Assembly: GCA_004352715.1 (NCBI GenBank)
Contig: SCFE01000002.1
Span: 3,346,141-3,410,140 of the forward strand
Reading direction: 5' to 3'
Origin: Hofstenia miamia
Taxonomy: Eukaryota > Xenacoelomorpha > Acoela
Length of the DNA stretch: 64,000 nucleotides
In this document: piece by piece, positions 1 to 11,749 of the stretch
Numbering within the stretch: the stretch's first letter is position 1
How the letters are laid out: each line of letters starts with the position of its first letter
The notes under the pieces: model-generated
Told to the model about the DNA's origin: nothing
Database searches by the model: none
The model's input: only the letters and a program-made list of their open reading frames with translations
Made by a program: the position numbers and the translations under genes

Positions 1-672
1 AACTGTTTTGGATGCTTGGCAACTAAAGCATAGCAAAGCAATTAATTTTCCCACCACAAGTTTGCTAGAAATGTGTGAAAGCACATATATTTTTGTTTGT
101 TTTGTTGACATGTTGCCGTTTTCAATCCGAATCTCCCATTAAAAATAATCTGACTTAACACTAGTTTGCACTCCATACAACAGTTTTTTTTCAGATTTTA
201 TCCTTCTATCAATCTTTTTGTCATGGTAAAAAAATCAATATCTGTTTGATTGCAAGCTAGTTTTATAAATGATTAGGGAACAATCTGGAGATATTCGGTT
301 TCTTACTATTGTATTAGGCTCTAATATTTTACATTGTCTAGTTTTTGATTTTTTCTTTGGGAGGCATATCAAATATGTTTAAAGAGGCAATTCTTTTGAT
401 GGACCCAAATGAGAAATCGGATACTAACGGGTGAAATTTAGGAAGACGAGTCATGTCTAACATCATTCGGGTCGGGTTCAAGAAGAAGCCCGTTTCCAGA
501 CCTGCTTAAGATTGTATGATCATGTGAGAAACTCTCGTGATATCATAATAAAGCCTTAAAAAAATAGTCGTCCAAGCAATGCAATACAAAATCATTTGTT
601 TAAGATTGTTACAATTTTTTTGTCTTTGTAATTTGCATTGATGTTAATGACATTATCATAAAATTCCCTAAA

Positions 673-711
<39 letters not shown>

Positions 712-735
712 ACAACTACATATACCTGCATATAC
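1..735. other. Intergenic AT-rich DNA, no gene seen
   Basis: No reading frame or RNA gene could be supported. A (TA)n microsatellite runs from about 677 to 706. A short G/C-richer patch near 420-515 stands out from the AT-rich surroundings but matches nothing I recognise. Confidence 0.5.
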
Positions 736-1533
736 CAGGTGGCCAATTCAATTCCGTTTTTCATTTTCATTTTGATCATTTGGAAAGATTAAATCAAAAT
801 TGAAATTGAAAAACGGAAATTACCATTTTTCATTTTCGCTTTAGAAATTTCATTTTCTCAATTTACATTTTTAAAATTTTTCAAAAGAAAGCCAAAAATT
901 GAAAAATGAAACCTTAAAATCGAAAATAAAAAAATGAAAAACTAAAACGAAACAAAAAAATGAAAATAAAAAAAGGAAACAATTCAATTCCGTTTATCGT
1001 TTTTTAAATTTTCGTTTTGGTTGTTATAATTCTTGTGTAATTGCTATCCCATTGATTGTTTAATAAATAAACGGTAACCGCAAATGTAATTGAAAGAAAT
1101 TGTTGTCCATATTAGGTAAAAAACCACTCTTTGTATTATTGAGAAAAGCTATAGTAGTTCAAAAACAACTACATAGCCATTACAAAAGAATGATAACTAC
1201 CAAAATGAAAATCAAAAAACGAAAAACGTAATTGAAATGTTTCATTTTTCCTTTTAGTTTTTCATTTTTCAATTCAATTTGTAATTAAGACTTTATAAAA
1301 TATTAAAAATGAGAAATGAAAAAGAAAATTGAAATGTTTTATTTTTCCTTTTCGTTTTTAGCTTTTCATTATTCAATTTTTTGTTTTTCATTTGAAAAAT
1401 TTAAAAAATGGAAATTGAGAAAATGAAATTTGAAAAGTGAAATGGAAAATTGTCATTTCCGTTTTTCAATTTCAACTTTCATTTAATCTTTCCAAATGAT
1501 CAAAATGAAAAATGAAATTGAATTGGCCAACTG
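736..1533. mobile_element. Palindromic MITE/foldback element with long inverted arms
   Basis: The two ends are long imperfect inverted repeats. The left end begins CAGGTGGCCAATTC and the reverse complement of the right end begins CAGTTGGCCAATTC. The arms run inward about 250-300 bases and are built almost only from AAATGAAAA/TTTTCATTTT-like words. There is no coding potential. A CAG start is typical of hAT-type ends. A 7-bp word TACCTGC occurs at 723-729 and 1535-1541, but six bases separate it from the left terminus, so a target-site duplication is only suggested. It is probably a non-autonomous DNA transposon. Confidence 0.7.
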
Positions 1534-3451
1534 TTACCTGCGGGTAGTAGGCATTTTAAATTCTGACTACATCGGAATTCATTATTTGCCGCGTATGGTG
1601 TACAAATGGTGAATTGATGTTTGGATATTAGAAGTTCACATTCTTGCCTGAAATTAAACTCTTATGTGCTCTTAAAGAAAACTGTATTTACATTAGAATT
1701 TTTGAATTTCTAATAAACCGAAGAATTATCACTATAAATTATAGTGATAGTCATATATATTCAGTGCCGTATTAACCTATGGACCAAATGAGCCATGGCC
1801 CAGGGCCCCGCGCTTTAGGGGTCCCGTCCGTAAATGAAAAATTAAATATAAATATTTTTTTGCAATTGTTAAAACTTAAATACAACTTTATAGTAAAATT
1901 TGCTCTAGAGTTATTCCTTGAGAATTATTTGAAAAACCAATGCTCCTGTTATATCATATAATTCATTTAAATTATCAACAAATATTAAGGCTAAAGTATA
2001 AGACTTGGTTTTTGGTCAATGAAGAATTAACCAAAGAAAATTTGTGTTTTGGTTGAAAAGCGCATACATGCTTTACTAAAACTTGTAGCTGTATTATTTT
2101 TTGCACAAAGTGAACTATTTTTAGAGTTAAAAATGAAATAAGCACAATTAAATCCAAAGTAATCTTTTCACGGTATATTGAATGTTTGGTACATTTTTAT
2201 TAATACAGCTTGGGGAATATTGCAAAGGCAGTGCTTCATATTTATCTTGTACAATATATTAATTTATTCACTTATTAAATTGCACAGTATTAGAAGTAAG
2301 AACAGCGAAATTCTATAGTATAAGCGCAAGATTCAAACCAAGATTTCTCTTTGTGATAAATGAATATTTGTTTAGGACTATCCAAAAAGCAATGGTGAAC
2401 CGGTTATAAAAATTTTAAGCTTTTTAAAATTGATTGTTATGATAGGACAAAACATATTTTAAATTCAAACATGATTACAATTTCTGACTGTAGGGGATAT
2501 TATTATAGCAATGTCAAATAAGTCAGGAAAGTACTGTGGTTTTTAAGCTAGAATTAAAAAACAGAATTGTGCTGTCGAATTTACTCGCTGTTCCACACAT
2601 TCTTCGAATTTTGTTTAAAAAATAGTTAATAATATTTAGTGTCCTCCATTACTCAGGATAGTTTTTTGAGTAAAAAATTCATATTATTAAATGCAACTAA
2701 TAATTGGAAATCAGTTGCAATCTTTATTGGTAGTTTCATATACATTAATGTAGTATATGAAATTAATTTATCTAATGCCATACTTATATATTTATATTCT
2801 ATGATTATGTGGATAGTACTAAGCAATCATTGCATTTATTATGGAGGCACCCCATATTTTTCAATGACCCAATCTAGTAATTTTTCATGGGCAGGATCGC
2901 GCGTTATTGTTATGCTGGCCAGGTAGGTTACGAGTGAAAAAAAGTTGCCCGTTTCCACCATGTAGTAACCAGAGTTGGAACAGGTCACGTTTTTGCTGAC
3001 CCGATTGAACCGGCTAAGCTTTTTCTCATATGGCTGTAACTGCCCGGTCAACCGGTTTAGTTTTCCAGAATTTTGACAGGCGCCCAGATTTTGATATTTG
3101 CGATCCGATGGGAACACTTTCTTAAGGTTGAGGGAAAACACAACAATTTAATGGCTAAGAAAGTTGTATTCTGAAATTGGAATGTTTCTCAATTTTGCAA
3201 AATATGCAACACATCAGCACAGATTAAGAGATAAGTTTGTTATGTCCTGCTCCTTTCAAGACTACAAATGCCGAGGAGACGTTTAGCTCACACTTGGTCT
3301 TTGAGGTTGGTATCACGAATAATTTGCGAGGATTTGGGCAGAGATGCGGAAGCTGGAATGATTTTGATTTCTAGAATTGGACGGACTGTACGTATCTATA
3401 TTACAACGCATTCAATGTAAAACCAATGTGATATGCATTTTACAAGACTAT

Positions 3452-4476
3452 CAGGGTTGCTGTGGGAATCGGAATTCCCATGGGATGGGACCAATAACTT
3501 TTTGTGGGAATTCCCATGGGAATGATTGGGTGTTTAGATAAAAAGAACATTAAAAAATATAATAATTGAATAAAGTAGTTGTGGAATGCGGCTTCGCCCG
3601 ATTATAAAATCTAAAATTCTGATACGATGAAAACAATTATTTATTAGTCAAATTATCCGACTCAATTCGACAGTTTTCTCAGAGTAAAATGGCCTTACAA
3701 AACTAATTTGCCAACCAATCGAATATAACGGTCACAAGCTACTTGCATAAAATATTGTTTCACTACTGCATTTCGACAAGGAAAGTCAAAATAATATTAA
3801 AGCCGTTTCAAGCACACCTTCAAATTCTATGATGGATGGTGAGAGCCTCCTCAATAAAATCTTTACGACCCAGACCGAGGCACCAACACAGGCGAAGAAA
3901 ATGTGATTTGGTGACCAGCTGGAATCAGAAATGCGTCATTCCGAAAATATTTCTCTCCTTACACGCAAACCAGGCCAATTTTTTAGAGCAAATTCCAAGG
4001 AAATTCCATTGCTTAGTTTTTGTGGTAAGCTTATACTTTCTATACTAGTATCTTAGGCGGGTGTTGAGCGGTTGTTTAGTCTTGCCTGATTACTTCTTTC
4101 TAAGCTGCACAAGAAGATGCGACAATCACTTCTAATTGCGAATATTTACATTGATTTCGGCAAACGATTTTCAATCTATTGTCTGACACAGTGGTGACAG
4201 AGGAGGAAGTTGCAAATTAACTTGCACTTCATTCCGTTTGGCGCGGTCGAGGATGACGACAGCGACTAACATTGAACTATTTGTATGTTTAGATTTAGAT
4301 TTGTTTAGAGCGAATTGCTTATATAATCATGTTCATATATCTTTGCTCTTTTCTTCAAATATGGGAGATCTAGAGGTAATTCTTTTCTCTTTCAGTCCCC
4401 ATGGGAATTTCCACGGAAAAGCTGTGGGATAGGAATGGGATGGGAATTTAAAAAAACAATTCCCACGGCAACCCTG
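3452..4476 (+). mobile_element. hAT element nested in another hAT, transposase relic inside
   Basis: The ends are CAGGGTTGCTGTGGGAAT and its near-complement ATTCCCACGGCAACCCTG. The flanking octamers AAGACTAT (3444-3451) and AGGAATAT (4477-4484) match at 6 of 8 positions, a plausible decayed hAT target duplication. Near 4055-4190 on the + strand a short frame reads GVERLFSLA, then after a stop KLHKKMRQSLLIANIYI. This resembles the C-terminal dimerisation segment of hAT transposases. The rest of the transposase is gone. It must be younger than its host element at 2970-5260. Confidence 0.75.
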
Positions 4477-4971
4477 AGGAATATACATCAAAATATTACC
4501 GATATGAAGAAATCCCTAACTGGTTGGTAGGATTACTTTATTGGCTATGCCTTTTGGCAGCCAATAAACTTCAAACTTAAGCCGGTGAAGACATTTTACA
4601 ATTTTGCTGTTACCAAATTTGGCATCAAAATTTAGACAATAAAAAAACTTATAACTCGCAAAATGCCACTAAAAATAGAAAATCATGTTTTTACCGACCA
4701 ATATTGGCCGGTGAGCGGACCAAGTCAGTATGCAATTCTGTCTTCCCATTTTAATATGAAAAAACTTTCAAAATGATATCAACACTTTATGTCAACAATT
4801 TTGGAATTATGTACATGTATAGTCTGAAGACTTTATGATCTCACTCCTTTGCACGTGAAATATATGGCTTTCTCCTTCACGTCTGAGGAAAGTAACCTAA
4901 CCCAAAACCTTTATGGTTGTCATGCGTTCTTGATCATTTTTACTAAACTTTCTTATAAAATAGCTGTCACC

Positions 4972-4975
<4 letters not shown>

Positions 4976-5010
<35 letters not shown>
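4976..5010 (+). repeat. (GA)n microsatellite
   Basis: About 17 uninterrupted GA units lie inside the hAT element at 2970-5260, followed by a degenerate GAGCGAG stretch. Confidence 0.95.
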
Positions 5011-5013
<3 letters not shown>

Positions 5014-5394
5014 GAGCGAGTGCATCAGAAGCAAAGGTCACTTTATGCAAATAAAAACACGGGATTAATCACTGGTGGTTTGCAACATATATTTTATCAC
5101 AATCAACCACCACAATAGTCTTAGGAGTACTGCACTGAGATAATAATCGTGGGCTTCAGATCTACTCGCAGTTCTTATTAGTGGGCCAAGTAAATTCCGT
5201 CAACCGGCATGACAAATATTCCTGACCCGCCCGGTACCGATCGACCGGCTTCCAACTCTGGTAGTTACCAATATCAAACTTATTATTAATTTGAATAAAA
5301 ACATAATCAGTAATATATTTCGCTAAGCATTTAGCATCATCAGACATGAACATTTTACCGCACTAATTTTTTACAAAATTCGATCTAATGAAAT

Positions 5395-6030
5395 TTATAA
5401 ATTCAATGAAAATAATGTTTTATATATATAGTCTTCTTTTTTATTTAAAGTTGGTTTTAAATATATTATATAATATGATTCAGCTGCTTTCAGTGTAAAT
5501 TGATCTTGATCTTGCGTCTTGTATAATATTTTATAACTAATTTGATAATCACAGATCTTTAAATGATTCGATATTTCTGTTGATGTTCTATGTTCTTGAA
5601 TTGTTCTACATAATTGTCTTGAAGTTTGTCCAACATAAGTTTCGCCAAAGCCGCATGTAATTTTGTCATTCGACAAATCTTCAAAATTAGTAGGTGCTTT
5701 TAAATTCAGAACAGATCTTATTTTATATGTTTTTTATATTATTCTCATAGATTTAATGTTTTTAAGATTTCTTATTTGGCAGCTTGTATGGATTCCTCTG
5801 TATTCGATTTTACATATATGTATAAATGACTTCTTGTTTAAATTGTTATTCTTTTTGATGATTTCTTTAATATTGCGATCTATGAACTCTTGGATATTTA
5901 TTTTTTTCGTAGAATGTTTTTAACTGATAAAAGTTCTCGATGAATTTCTTCATAATTTGAATAAATATCAAAGATCCTATTGATGGAACCGTGGATGAAT
6001 GATCGTTTATAGCTTATTGGGGGACATTGC
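5395..6030 (-). pseudogene. Penelope-like element fragment: end of reverse transcriptase plus GIY-YIG endonuclease
   Basis: Read on the minus strand, the upstream part gives SYKRSFIHGSINRIFDIYSN, then an EEIHRELLSVKNIL-like segment. After a frameshift comes YPIQEFIDRNIKEIIKK, then CGFGETYVGQTSRQL followed by an EH-containing helix and a late YLKP. This order (a connector rich in K, Y and P, then a YVGQT box) is typical of Penelope-like retroelements, whose reverse transcriptase is fused to a GIY-YIG nuclease. The residues Y-V-G-Q-T-S-R correspond to the second half of the nuclease motif. A frameshift around 5890 and a stop between the two halves show it is dead. Only the 3' part of the element survives. 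Confidence 0.7.
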
Positions 6031-7928
6031 CTTGAAATTCAAACAAGATTAGTGTCTTCTGTTTTCTAAAAATTAATTAATTCCTTGTAAAGAGCAATAT
6101 TCAAATACTTTTCACTACCGTAACCTTTGTAAATTATTCGAAACATATTTTAAATAGTAATTATTTTGTTTCAAGTTATGATGATGTAGCATTTTAATAG
6201 CGCTGTTTAAGATTGAAGCCTTAAAATTTAACCATTCTGACTTTTCTCATGTTAACCATCAACTCTGTGAACTAAACGTAATAAAAAAAATAATATGGAA
6301 AAAAATTCACATTATATGGGGTACATTTTATCGAAATCAGCCACATAGGTACGCAGATATAAGCGTGTATAGACAAATCGCTTGTAAGTGTGACACACAA
6401 AATATATAGATTAACACTTTTTTTACATTCAACTTTAGTATGAAAATTACGTGTAAATATTGACTATTGCTGGCTAGAAGCAAGCTTTGACCAAAGTTAA
6501 AGATGTACTGTGCAAGCGTGGGGTGACTAGTGCTTTGTTGTAAGTGATAATTAAATTATTGCAACGTTTGGCAGTTCGACATGATTTCGAATTAATTATT
6601 TTCAATTAGGTGGTTAAGAGATAAGAGACAATCTGTAAGTACCTTTTCGCAATCAATGCCCAATTTGCTCTTATATGTATACCCAAAAATTGCATAGGCC
6701 TAAAATATTCAAAATAGTTTTCATTTTTAATTAAAAATCTATGTATTCTGAAAAATATATTAAATAGATTTTATATCAAAACTCCAGCGTAAATTCATTG
6801 AAATTCAAGATATACATTTTAGTTTAAATGATCAGATTCTACGTTAACCTTTTTTCAATTGGATTGCTATAATTATGTTAAATATGATAAAAAATAAAGA
6901 TAGGAAAATACTTTTATTATTATTATAACTCGGGTCGGGTTTTGTCAGAAACTGTTTGTGCGGGGTAGGAGATGACCCACTTCCATGTTTGGATATTATT
7001 TAATTGGCGATATAAATTAGAGTTGAAAACCTTACTCTGCATGTACCCCATACTAGTCGCATTTGAAGCAGAGCTGGAACCGGCTGCCCTAACCCTAATA
7101 GGGGCCGTAATTTACCCTCGTGCAGCCGATTTTAAATTCCATGAAGGCCTGGTAAAAATACCGGGGAAGATGATTTAAAAAAATTCTTGTTATATTCTAT
7201 AAAGAGAGAATATTGTACTTAGTTTTAGAGGAATTTCGATGAAAATCTGAATTCAAAAAAATTCTATAGTTTCAGCAATTTACAGTATTGCAATTAAAAT
7301 GATAATTAAGTTTACTTGTGGAATCTCTCAATAATTTACTATAATTTGAGTTGTTCTGTTTTTTAAAAAGTATTTTGACGTCAGTTTTTTATGCAACTTA
7401 GTAAGAAATTTTTACAGAAGCTGTTAATAATAATGAATGTGTAATCTATGGGATTTACACTTGAAATTTGAGATGCCTCAAACAAATAAGGCAACTTGAA
7501 TGCTTGTACTTTTCTAATATTGGAAGAGAAGCTCAAAATTAATTTGAAAAATTTTCGGTTGCAAAGACATTCAAACGCAAATGTCAGAGGACACATCCTA
7601 ATAAAGGAGTAATTATGTTTAGTTTGTGAACTGAAAAATTATTCAATGCTAACTGAGCTCAAATGCCACAGCAATATGAGGCATAATGAATGTTAATTCT
7701 AGGCGCCTAGCTTTATATAATTTAAATATGATAAAAAATATACTAACTAAGCAACCTGAAGTATTCCCAATTTATATTCATGGAAAAGTGAAAGCTGATT
7801 AAAGTTATACAAAGATATATAGTTATAATAGTTTGACATTTGTGTATATACAATATCAAGTTTTGGCATCACCATGTGTAATTTTCTAGATTAAAACAGA
7901 TTATAGATAAAGAGATGTATATATATAC

Positions 7929-7964
<36 letters not shown>

Positions 7965-7973
7965 AGAAACTTA

Positions 7974-8010
<37 letters not shown>

Positions 8011-8264
8011 GAATATATATATATATACATGTGCATATGTAAAAGAATATGTACACGTAAAAAAACAGAAGAAGTGTAGAGCTATAATTAATGCATAATA
8101 CATACATATTACAAAACACAGCCAATTGAATGTTCTTCTTTTCTTTAAAAATTGTCATTTTTATTTTAAACTGAGTCATTTGAAAAGCAGTGGACTTTTG
8201 AAAGCATTGAAAATTATTTATAAGGTAGTTTATCCACTATATTTTATTTCTCTATTTTATTTGT
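6031..8264. other. Mostly unassigned AT-rich DNA, probably old transposon interior
   Basis: No gene could be supported. Around 6930-7170 there is a G/C-richer patch containing CAGAGCTGGAACCGGC at 7069, similar to the terminus of the hAT at 2970-5260, suggesting a fragment of another copy. Two (TA)n arrays lie at about 7933-7962 and 7977-8007, joined by a short ACTTAGAATATAT-like repeat. Reading frames across these arrays are low-complexity artefacts. Confidence 0.4.
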
Positions 8265-8579
8265 GTGCCTATAGTTATAGATATTGTAATTTCTAATATT
8301 CACCAATTTCTTCATCACAAGGAAGCCAATATGTTGTTCCCAAATATTGAAATAATATTTCGAATATATTTGTCAATGATAATCACACATTGTAGTACAG
8401 AGCGCACATTTCGTAGGCTTAAGTTTGTTAAAAATGATCTGAGAAGCTCTATGTCAAAAGACAGGTTAAACATCTTAACTATAATGTTTATTGAAAACGA
8501 TATCTTGGAAAAAATAGACTTCTCTGAGACGATAAGAGATTTCGCAATTTCCCAAAGAAGAAAGAAATTTTTTAATTAG
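8265..8579 (+). pseudogene. hAT transposase C-terminal (dimerisation) fragment
   Basis: The frame encodes about 104 residues ending in a stop. It contains LFPNIEIIFRIYLSMIITHC, then STERTFRRLKFVKNDLRSSM and SKDRLNILTIMFIENDIL, then a KIDFSETIRDFA tail. This is the C-terminal dimerisation region of hAT transposases of the ZMYM1/Tol2-like kind, where the S-x-E-R-x-F-x-x-L-K and L-R-S-x-M-S-x-x-R-L-N words are typical. The start residue at 8265 is not a true start; upstream transposase sequence is missing. It lies 158 bases inside a hAT right terminus ending at 8737, as expected for a transposase stop. I see no intact partner copy in the window. Confidence 0.8.
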
Positions 8580-8737
8580 AAAACTTATAAACTTCATTTG
8601 TTTCATTATGGTTTTACTAAATTGTTAGTGTTATGAGTCTTTTATTAAAACCTTAAATGTCCATTTTTGAAAAGTAGTTAAAAGGGCCCTTAATAAATGA
8701 AATGCCCAGGGGCCCAGAGATATTTTACACGGCCCTG

Positions 8738-9140
8738 GTACCACTCAAACTGAATAAAGACTTGTTTACTTAGTGTAGTGATATTCTTAATAATATAAGG
8801 GATGTTCATTCATCCAAAATTGGACACTAAGCTTAAAAACATTACATTCTGCAAAATATACTACCACCAAAATATAAACAAATATTTTCAAATTTGCAAA
8901 TGAAAATAAATAAAATATCATCCTAGTAAAACGGCAATCATGGTACGTACACGTAAAGTAAAGTTGTAAGGGCAATGTGTACATACCCATTATACAAGTA
9001 CGAATTAAGAAAATATATACTGCGATCAAGTGGTATATATACATTAAACATTGCCCAATTAGACATTTTTGAACTCATAAAATAGATCAATCTAATATTG
9101 TTAATAAATAAAAAATGCAATCAGTGTCACACACTCCAAT
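8738..9140. other. AT-rich spacer with one copy of a dispersed repeat
   Basis: Contains the first copy (8805-8873) of a roughly 69-bp sequence repeated at 11671-11739. Nothing else was recognised. Confidence 0.4.
8805..8873 (+). repeat. Direct repeat, copy 1
   Basis: The word series TTGGACACTAAG, then ATTACATTCTGCAAAATATA, then CTACCACCAAAATA recurs in the same orientation at 11671-11739 with one indel and a few substitutions. Confidence 0.85.
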
Positions 9141-9900
9141 ATAGTTCTCGGATCTTTTATAGGAGCTAGCAGGTGTTCTCTTAGTTACCTCCGTTAGTAG
9201 CCTTTGTTGACCAAAGCGGAAGAGGCGCAACCCTCTCAAGTGAAGTTCTGCCTTCGTCTTCATTCTGCTGATCAGACTCAACACAGATCAGCACTCTGCG
9301 GGACAGGGGTCGCCAGAGGCTTGTCACGATCAAATCGCCCTTAGTGTTAGTGGTAAGGGGTTAAGGTCTGGAACCGAATCGTGGATTCACCCACTCATCA
9401 ATCTGTCGATTGTTTCAGGAGCCCCGACCCATGTCCAATTCTTTACAAGAACCAGATTTATGTCTCAAGAATTTTGTGGTCATGCTACCCTAATAACTTT
9501 TCGAACAGATGGTCATTTTTCCAAATTGACCTGAGATACTTATTTTTAGCTCAATTTTGATCTCATCTGACACAACACTTTGATCCAATAGTATTTTTTC
9601 TTTGCCCAATATGTTGACCACCTGAGTTAAATAGCCATTGTGACGTTGTAGTGTGGAATAGTTATTTGAGAACCACACAGAATGTCTCTCAGAAAATTTC
9701 TTGCTATTATTTGGCCGCCGGAATTTTGAGAATCGAACTACCATTCTCATCTATTTGCTTAGGTATTTTTAGGGCAAAACATGCACGTAAACCATTTAAA
9801 TTAAACTGCAAATTTACCTATTTTCTCCGAATCAATGGCCAAGCTAAGATTTACAACCATAGAGTGGAGTTAGTCAACTGAGATTACGGACAGATTGATC
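9141..9900 (-). other. G/C-richer unexplained block, possible SINE or LTR-like repeat
   Basis: The block is markedly less AT-rich than its surroundings from about 9140 to 9480. On the minus strand a TATAAAAG word (around 9155-9165) sits near one edge. On the plus strand TAGTGGTAAGGGGTTAAGG followed by GGAACCGAATCGTGG looks like degenerate box A and box B of a tRNA-derived SINE. A second box-B-like word (GTTCGATTCTC on the minus strand) lies near 9733. No protein match was seen. A perfect 8-bp hairpin GATTGATC-CTTT-GATCAATC lies near 9893-9912. Confidence 0.3.
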
Positions 9901-9912
9901 CTTTGATCAATC

Positions 9913-11340
9913 TCATTGTCAAGTGTAATTTTCGAGGCAGGACAACTGCTGTTAATTAAGTAATTCTTAAAATGTTGATGTCTTTTCTTTACTTTTTTCC
10001 GGCTGAATACCTTGAGGCATTATTAATTGTTAAGTAGAGAAGTAAAAAGAAATTTTTAATAAACTTAATATCAAAAATGCATTAAAAATTCATCTATTTT
10101 TCATATATCTACTTTATTTCCTTGAATGCTTTGAGAAATAATAATTACAGTATATTTTAATTTAATTTTAATATTTATTCAATTGTCTCTTCTAAAAGTA
10201 GTTTTCTTTATTGTTTTGAATTTCATTAAATAATCATGTTTTCAAATTAATATGAAGTTCTTGGGATTAATAAAGGCGTGAAAGTTGTATTTTATAGTAA
10301 AACTAGTTTACAAAATTTCATAGAAAAATAAAAATCTATTGACAGTATAAAAATGATAAAAAAGATTCAAGCACTAAGTAAAAGATTTATCAGAGCATTA
10401 GGATTGCTAGAGATAGTTATCTCTAGAAATATCGAAAATAACTTCAAAATTGTATTTGGAAATCAACTCTGGATGGATTATACATGAGCCATATACAAAA
10501 GATAATTAATACAAATTTTTCCATTTATGTTTATAACAAAGTTTTTCAGTACACTGTCGAACATGGTTGCAAATAGGACGAAGCAATTTTACTCAACATC
10601 TAGGTCGTGTCAAATCACATATTTCGAAAATTAATGAACCAGAGGATTTCATTTACATATTAAAAAATTTCTTTGTTGACATCATCTACGACTATTTAGT
10701 GATTCATGTGCACATTCAGTTACCGGCATACAATAGGCATTGAATCGTTACTGATAGTTATTTTAAATTTTTATGGTATGTACATATTTTGTATATTTCG
10801 TCACTATGCCATTTTTCAACTATTGGTAAACTCATCACATCAATTTATTAGCGATTTCGACTCGTCAACAAGGTCAATATTATAATTTAATTAGTGTGAT
10901 GTTTAACGTTAAACTGCCTATGTACTTTGAGTAGAGTAAACCATTTTCCCATGTTTTCAAACAGTTTTCCATATATATTAGGAAATTTGGAAATTATGGG
11001 ATATTGAGACTTCTATTTGTGAACGTACTGGCAAGTAGTATTGAAAATTTGTCGGACGCAGTAGAAAAGATTAAATATTTTTTCAATGAAAATTCGAATG
11101 TTTTGACAAAGTTTCACGCTTTCTCCTTGCCTAATGCTCAAGTAATCAAGAGGTCTGAATTCATGGGAGCAATTACTGATCTAAGCTGTTGCTTTTTTGA
11201 AGGTAGATCACTCAAGTCCCATTGAATGAAAGTGAAATCACTTTTCTACTACCTGATGCTTTCAACATTCGAATATCTTTTAATTATTAAAATATTAAAA
11301 ATTAAAAAACTTCTGATGCAGTGCATTCTATCCTATTTTT
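9913..11340. other. AT-rich DNA, no gene seen
   Basis: Short frames here, for example 11004-11225, have no recognisable motif and no supporting codon pattern. Nothing else was identified. Confidence 0.4.
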
Positions 11341-11516
11341 ACATGGGGGTACACGGTCGACGACACGCCAGTGTGCTATTAGTGTTTTGCGTGCACGCCC
11401 GATGTCTTCTTCGTCCGATGCTCACCAGCCTGTTGTCTTCTTTGTTCGATACCCACCCATTCTCCACAGTGTCCGAAATCCACCCGTCGATTAAATATAG
11501 ACGAGTGGCCTAAATT
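11341..11516 (+). repeat. G/C-rich patch with an imperfect tandem duplication
   Basis: Within strongly AT-rich flanks this segment is G/C-rich. It contains two adjacent imperfect units of about 30 bases, GATGTCTTCTTCGTCCGATG and TGTTGTCTTCTTTGTTCGAT, each followed by a CACC-containing segment. It is readable as protein for part of its length but has no recognisable domain. Origin unknown. Confidence 0.4.
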
Positions 11517-11670
11517 GAGTCTGATTTTTAAAAAAGCCCTAGAAAACCCATCAGGCTTTCAAAAAAAATAGATTAAAATTTTCAAGCTATCTTATATTTG
11601 TAATTAAACGTAAACACATGCCTTCATGCTCGTTGCCCACGTGCCCACAAACACTATGTACCGCGACATT

Positions 11671-11739
11671 GTTATTCATCAAAATTGGACACTAAGATTA
11701 AAGATATTACATTCTGCAAAATATACTACCACCAAAATA
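11671..11739 (+). repeat. Direct repeat, copy 2
   Basis: Same orientation as 8805-8873. It abuts the Tc1-like relic that follows. Confidence 0.85.
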
Positions 11740-11749
11740 CACGACTGGA

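Larger units (their letters stand above)
2970..5260. mobile_element. Non-autonomous hAT element with 8-bp target-site duplication
   Basis: The left end is CAGAGTTGGAACAGGTCACG, and the reverse complement of the right end is CAGAGTTGGAAGCCGGTCG. It is flanked by GTAGTAAC (2962-2969) and GTAGTTAC (5261-5268), a 7/8 match and the expected length for hAT. No transposase frame remains. Subtracting the nested element at 3452-4476 leaves about 1.27 kb of its own sequence, including a (GA)n run at 4976-5010. Similar isolated termini occur near 7069 and end at 21967, so this is a family in this genome. Confidence 0.75.
1762..8737 (+). mobile_element. Decayed hAT element (ZMYM/Tol2-like type) carrying nested insertions, or two fragments of the same family
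   Basis: The left end starts CAGTGCCGTATTAA and continues into GGCCCAGGGCCCC. The right end is GGGGCCCAG...ACACGGCCCTG, whose reverse complement starts CAGGGCCGT, so the ends pair as hAT-type inverted repeats. A transposase C-terminal fragment lies just inside the right end at 8265-8579. About 2.3 kb of the interior is a nested hAT (2970-5260), and a Penelope-like fragment follows. The flanking octamers (tatatatt at 1754-1761, gtaccact at 8738-8745) do not match. The two ends may therefore come from different copies. The left about 1 kb is homologous to 25663-26340. Confidence 0.45.

Noticed and set aside
2639-2926. A frame ending SRVIVMLAR before a CAGGTAGGT donor-like site, similar to the SRVIVML of the phosphatase
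   Set aside because: Only seven residues match and the preceding sequence lacks the DFWxMIW context, so chance similarity is more likely than a phosphatase exon.
7901-8179. Tyr/Ile-rich frame
   Set aside because: Produced by TA microsatellites.
11004-11225. 73-residue frame before the G/C-rich patch
   Set aside because: No motif, no similarity recognised and no codon signal.
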